The notes under the pieces were generated by a model that did no database searches, had not been told where the DNA came from, and worked only from the letters and a program-made list of their open reading frames with translations. From NCBI GenBank assembly GCA_934183185.1, contig CAKPSO010000009.1:1-43760 (forward strand): a stretch of DNA of 43,760 nt. The letters run 5' to 3'. How positions within the stretch are numbered: position 1 is the first letter of the stretch; each line of letters opens with the position of its first letter. Below, piece after piece: positions 41,407-43,760 of the stretch. The DNA comes from an uncultured Bacilli bacterium. Its GTDB lineage: Bacteria > Bacillota_I > Bacilli_A > RF39 > UBA660. A program made the translations under genes and the position numbers.

Positions 41407-43686
41407 TTATGGAGTTAGGATAATACGAAATGTAAAATATGATTCTGCCGCTCCATCGTTTGTGCTACCTGTAAATATTCCAGATCCATCTCCAATTCCT
41501 CTTTGGCCACCACGTATATACCAAGGATTATACTTGCCTAAAGCACTAGCATAATCTTTATACCAACTTGATTTATATCTACCAACTCCATCTGGATCAT
41601 TTTCACTTCCGAATGGACCCATCTCTCCTGTTGCATCTCCTAAAATCCTATCGTTATATTGGGTTACAGTAGTTGCTGTATATTTATCCCAATATTTTGT
41701 ATAAGTACTATTACTAAAGAAATTAGAATATAAACTGGTTATTCCACTACTTCCGCCTATTCCTATGGAACTTCCTGTTGTGTAGCCCATTGTATATTCC
41801 CAGGCTCCACCTGACATATCATATACTCCACTTTTGTTTCCTGTAGTTGATGCTACGTTAGCTTCATTATTTAGATAGTTTATCGTATATGTTCCATCTT
41901 TACCTAAAGAAGTTGATTCATATCTATTACCATCTATACTCGATGAACTATTTCCTTTGGTTGGTTCAACTGTAGCTGCATATCCCGTTATATATGCACT
42001 GTTATTATTAATTCTTACACTAGCTTGTGATCCATATATCGAATGCTGTAAGTAGGCTACTGCTCCCCATTCAGTATTCTTCATCATATGACTATCTAAA
42101 TCTCTTTGGTAATCATAACTATTTTTAAACATTTTACCTAAGGTTATTCCTCTCCATGAATATACATTTGGTTTTATTATTATTTTACTTGTATTTACAC
42201 TGTTTACCTGTGCAGCACTAGTTGATGTTGCTCCATCGTATCCTGTTTCAAACTTTCCTACCCAGAATCCATTTGAATCAAATGATGTAAATGCTGGATG
42301 TGTTAAATAACTTCCCTTAGTAGTTCCATTTGATGGAATGGTATCTTTATTCTCAAATACGACATTGATGGTTTGAGTTTTATCTTCAATACTAGTTAGA
42401 CTTGTATAATTTCCTTCATCAAATATTTGATACTTGTATCTTGGTATCCATACAAAATATGATTCAATATTATCTTCTGGTATTGTTTCTCCATTATTAT
42501 AAGTTTTTGTTTCATCTTTTAATATTACGGCATTAGCCCACTCTTTATTTTCATAACTATACCATTCTTTAGCTATATCTGCTTTAGTTACTGTTCCATC
42601 ATCTGATATTTTAATTGGTACTAAATTATTTCTTAATACTGGATCTGTTCCGTTTAATATTGTTTCTGTGTATTTTTTAATAGGTTTATCTGCTTTTACT
42701 AAAGTAATTCTAGCATAACCATTACCTTGCTTACTGCAATTTTCAGTTGGGGTTTGACTTGTACAAGTAGTTGATACTGTTTTAGTAGACTCTTCACTTG
42801 ATTCTTGACAGTTATAACAGTACATTATCTTATCAGTTAAAAGTGAATTTCCTATATATCCAGATCCACCGCCTGCACAATCTGTCCAAGTAGTTCCATT
42901 TCCTGATGTTCCGCCATAGTATCCTCCTCCACCACCTGAACCTTTTTCACTCACATTGCTAAATCCTGATTCACCAATTCCAAATTTATATCCTGATATT
43001 TGGGTACCACCAATTCCATGCATATAACTTTTACCATTATATATATAATAATCATCACTTCCTGGTATTGGATCTGCAGCTATACTACCACCAGCATTTC
43101 CACCATAGCAGTAACCCCCTCCTTCAGGATCACCTGAGGAACCACCTCCACCACCGGAAACAATTAATATATTACTTTTATTAGATTCAAGCGTTGAAAG
43201 CAACCCTGATGATAAGGCTATATGAGTAGCACCACCACCAGACGTGACACCTTTGTTGTATGAATAACCTCCGCCATTGTAGCCACCTATATTATTTACG
43301 TTAGTATTGTCTGTACCTTTTCCACCGATATTTATGTAAATACTTCCATTACTATTTAGAATCATATATCCAGCAGAATAACTGCCGTTCCCACCACGAT
43401 ACATGGTTCCATTTTTTATAGTAGAATTTCCTCCTTGAGCTCCCCAAGTTTCTAGTTTATATTCACCATCACATGGTACAGTAAAAGTTTGTTCACTTCC
43501 TGTATAATCAAAGTTCCAAGTAGTTCCATCTTCATAGCTACATGAAGAATATACTCCTGTTACTAATTTATTTTCTACTTTTCCTTTTTCTTCAAACGAA
43601 AAAAGAGCATATGATGATGTCAACACCAATGCTACTATCGATATTATTAATACTAATAACATAATTACTTTATATTTTCTCTTCAT
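41407..43686 (-). CDS. secreted/anchored surface protein: glycine-rich domain plus FGE-like (C-type lectin-like) domain
   Basis: A 759-aa envelope protein. Residues 7-27 are a signal/anchor (IMLLVLIISIVALVLTSSYA). Residues about 55-330 are a glycine-rich domain (VPCDGEYKLETWGAQGG, GGGGGSSGDPEGGGYC) like those in PF12810-type proteins, with paired Cys. From about residue 395 comes a formylglycine-generating-enzyme-like fold: FWVGKFETGY, MKNTEWGAVAYLQHS, GVYDMSGGAWEYTMG, and the C-terminal RGGQRG...FRIIL. The FGE active-site cysteines are absent, so it is probably a binding module. There is no sortase signal or C-terminal anchor. Its promoter contains a homopolymeric G9 run, suggesting on/off or graded expression. 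The ribosome site is weak (GTGAT). Confidence 0.85.
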   Translation of the reverse strand: MKRKYKVIMLLVLIISIVALVLTSSYALFSFEEKGKVENKLVTGVYSSCSYEDGTTWNFDYTGSEQTFTVPCDGEYKLETWGAQGGNSTIKNGTMYRGGNGSYSAGYMILNSNGSIYINIGGKGTDNTNVNNIGGYNGGGYSYNKGVTSGGGATHIALSSGLLSTLESNKSNILIVSGGGGGSSGDPEGGGYCYGGNAGGSIAADPIPGSDDYYIYNGKSYMHGIGGTQISGYKFGIGESGFSNVSEKGSGGGGGYYGGTSGNGTTWTDCAGGGSGYIGNSLLTDKIMYCYNCQESSEESTKTVSTTCTSQTPTENCSKQGNGYARITLVKADKPIKKYTETILNGTDPVLRNNLVPIKISDDGTVTKADIAKEWYSYENKEWANAVILKDETKTYNNGETIPEDNIESYFVWIPRYKYQIFDEGNYTSLTSIEDKTQTINVVFENKDTIPSNGTTKGSYLTHPAFTSFDSNGFWVGKFETGYDGATSTSAAQVNSVNTSKIIIKPNVYSWRGITLGKMFKNSYDYQRDLDSHMMKNTEWGAVAYLQHSIYGSQASVRINNNSAYITGYAATVEPTKGNSSSSIDGNRYESTSLGKDGTYTINYLNNEANVASTTGNKSGVYDMSGGAWEYTMGYTTGSSIGIGGSSGITSLYSNFFSNSTYTKYWDKYTATTVTQYNDRILGDATGEMGPFGSENDPDGVGRYKSSWYKDYASALGKYNPWYIRGGQRGIGDGSGIFTGSTNDGAAESYFTFRIILTP

Positions 43687-43721
43687 AATAGATCACTACT
43701 TTCTATAGTTTTACTACTATG

Positions 43722-43752
43722 ATTGTATCATAATTACCCCCCCCCAAGTCAA
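43722..43752 (-). promoter_or_regulatory. surface-protein promoter with a G9 run in the spacer (candidate phase-variable promoter)
   Basis: On the minus strand TTGACT (43752-43747), a 19-nt spacer consisting of T, G9 (C9 at 43737-43745 on the plus strand) and 9 nt more, then TACAAT (43727-43722) with an upstream TG (extended -10), 35 nt before the ATG. Loss of two G residues would restore the optimal 17-nt spacing. A homopolymer of this kind is exceptional in this AT-rich window. Confidence 0.68.
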
Positions 43753-43760
43753 GCCTGGGG

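Noticed and set aside
41407..42500. Target protein of a diversity-generating retroelement
   Set aside because: The FGE/CLec-like C terminus fits, but no reverse transcriptase, template repeat or accessory gene is present in the window.

Overview
The window is very AT-rich, uses strong Shine-Dalgarno sites (often of the form AGGTGAT) and standard-code stops: TGA terminates lepA, so this is not the Mycoplasma code. Its genes are typical of low-GC Gram-positives: a bifunctional Rel, ComN-like and SpoVB-like proteins, RNase HIII, CvpA, LexA with a Bacillus-type operator, the two-gene M16 pair, and a class B-like sortase. Together these suggest an uncultured, small-genome gut-type Firmicute/Bacilli lineage (Erysipelotrichia/RF39-like). 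The lineage is inferred, not proven.

Layout. (1) 137-9786, minus strand: one tightly packed run of eight genes, comN-like, rel, dtd, an AI-2E/PerM-type permease, lepA, hemW, an HD-domain protein and a large helical-repeat protein with an AbiEi-like winged-helix start. The flippase gene spoVB diverges from it, preserving a trace of the Bacillus rel-comN-spoVB neighbourhood. (2) 11234-14466: three unrecognised genes, two of them tandem paralogs behind a near-consensus promoter, and one a long coiled-coil protein. (3) 14508-20233: an IS256 relic, trxA-cvpA, a 1086-aa BspA-type leucine-rich-repeat protein without a signal peptide, and divergent rnhC. (4) 20245-27728: pgi, a PAS-GGDEF diguanylate cyclase, a secreted glycoside-hydrolase-like lipoprotein/anchor protein, the M16 pair, and the purine-salvage genes add and deoD. 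(5) 27729-31577: an accessory or decayed block. It holds a C-terminal gene relic, a short sequence resembling the 3' end of ppdK, a SIS-domain gene and its WYL regulator separated by a strong RNA hairpin, and the remains of a conjugative-element-like module (ParB split by a frameshift in an A8 run, a 34-codon gene, an XRE regulator). (6) 31713-39579: ppdK, a XerC/D-like recombinase, an unknown gene, mutM and polA. (7) 39597-40557: an SOS locus with lexA diverging from an untracked 47-aa membrane peptide. (8) 40544-43760: a sortase-like protein lacking its arginine, and a glycine-rich/FGE-fold surface protein whose promoter spacer contains a C9/G9 run.

Most notable signals: (a) a perfect LexA box sitting exactly in the 17-bp spacer of a TTGACA/TATACT promoter that drives a 47-aa single-span membrane peptide next to lexA, a candidate SOS division inhibitor analogous in position to YneA/SosA; (b) a homopolymeric G9 tract in the spacer of the surface-protein promoter, the classical architecture of phase variation; (c) a 14-bp hairpin that buries the ribosome binding site of the SIS gene; (d) an Asp-to-Asn change at the purine-specificity position of DeoD, next to adenosine deaminase. 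All rest on reading the sequence; no database search was possible.
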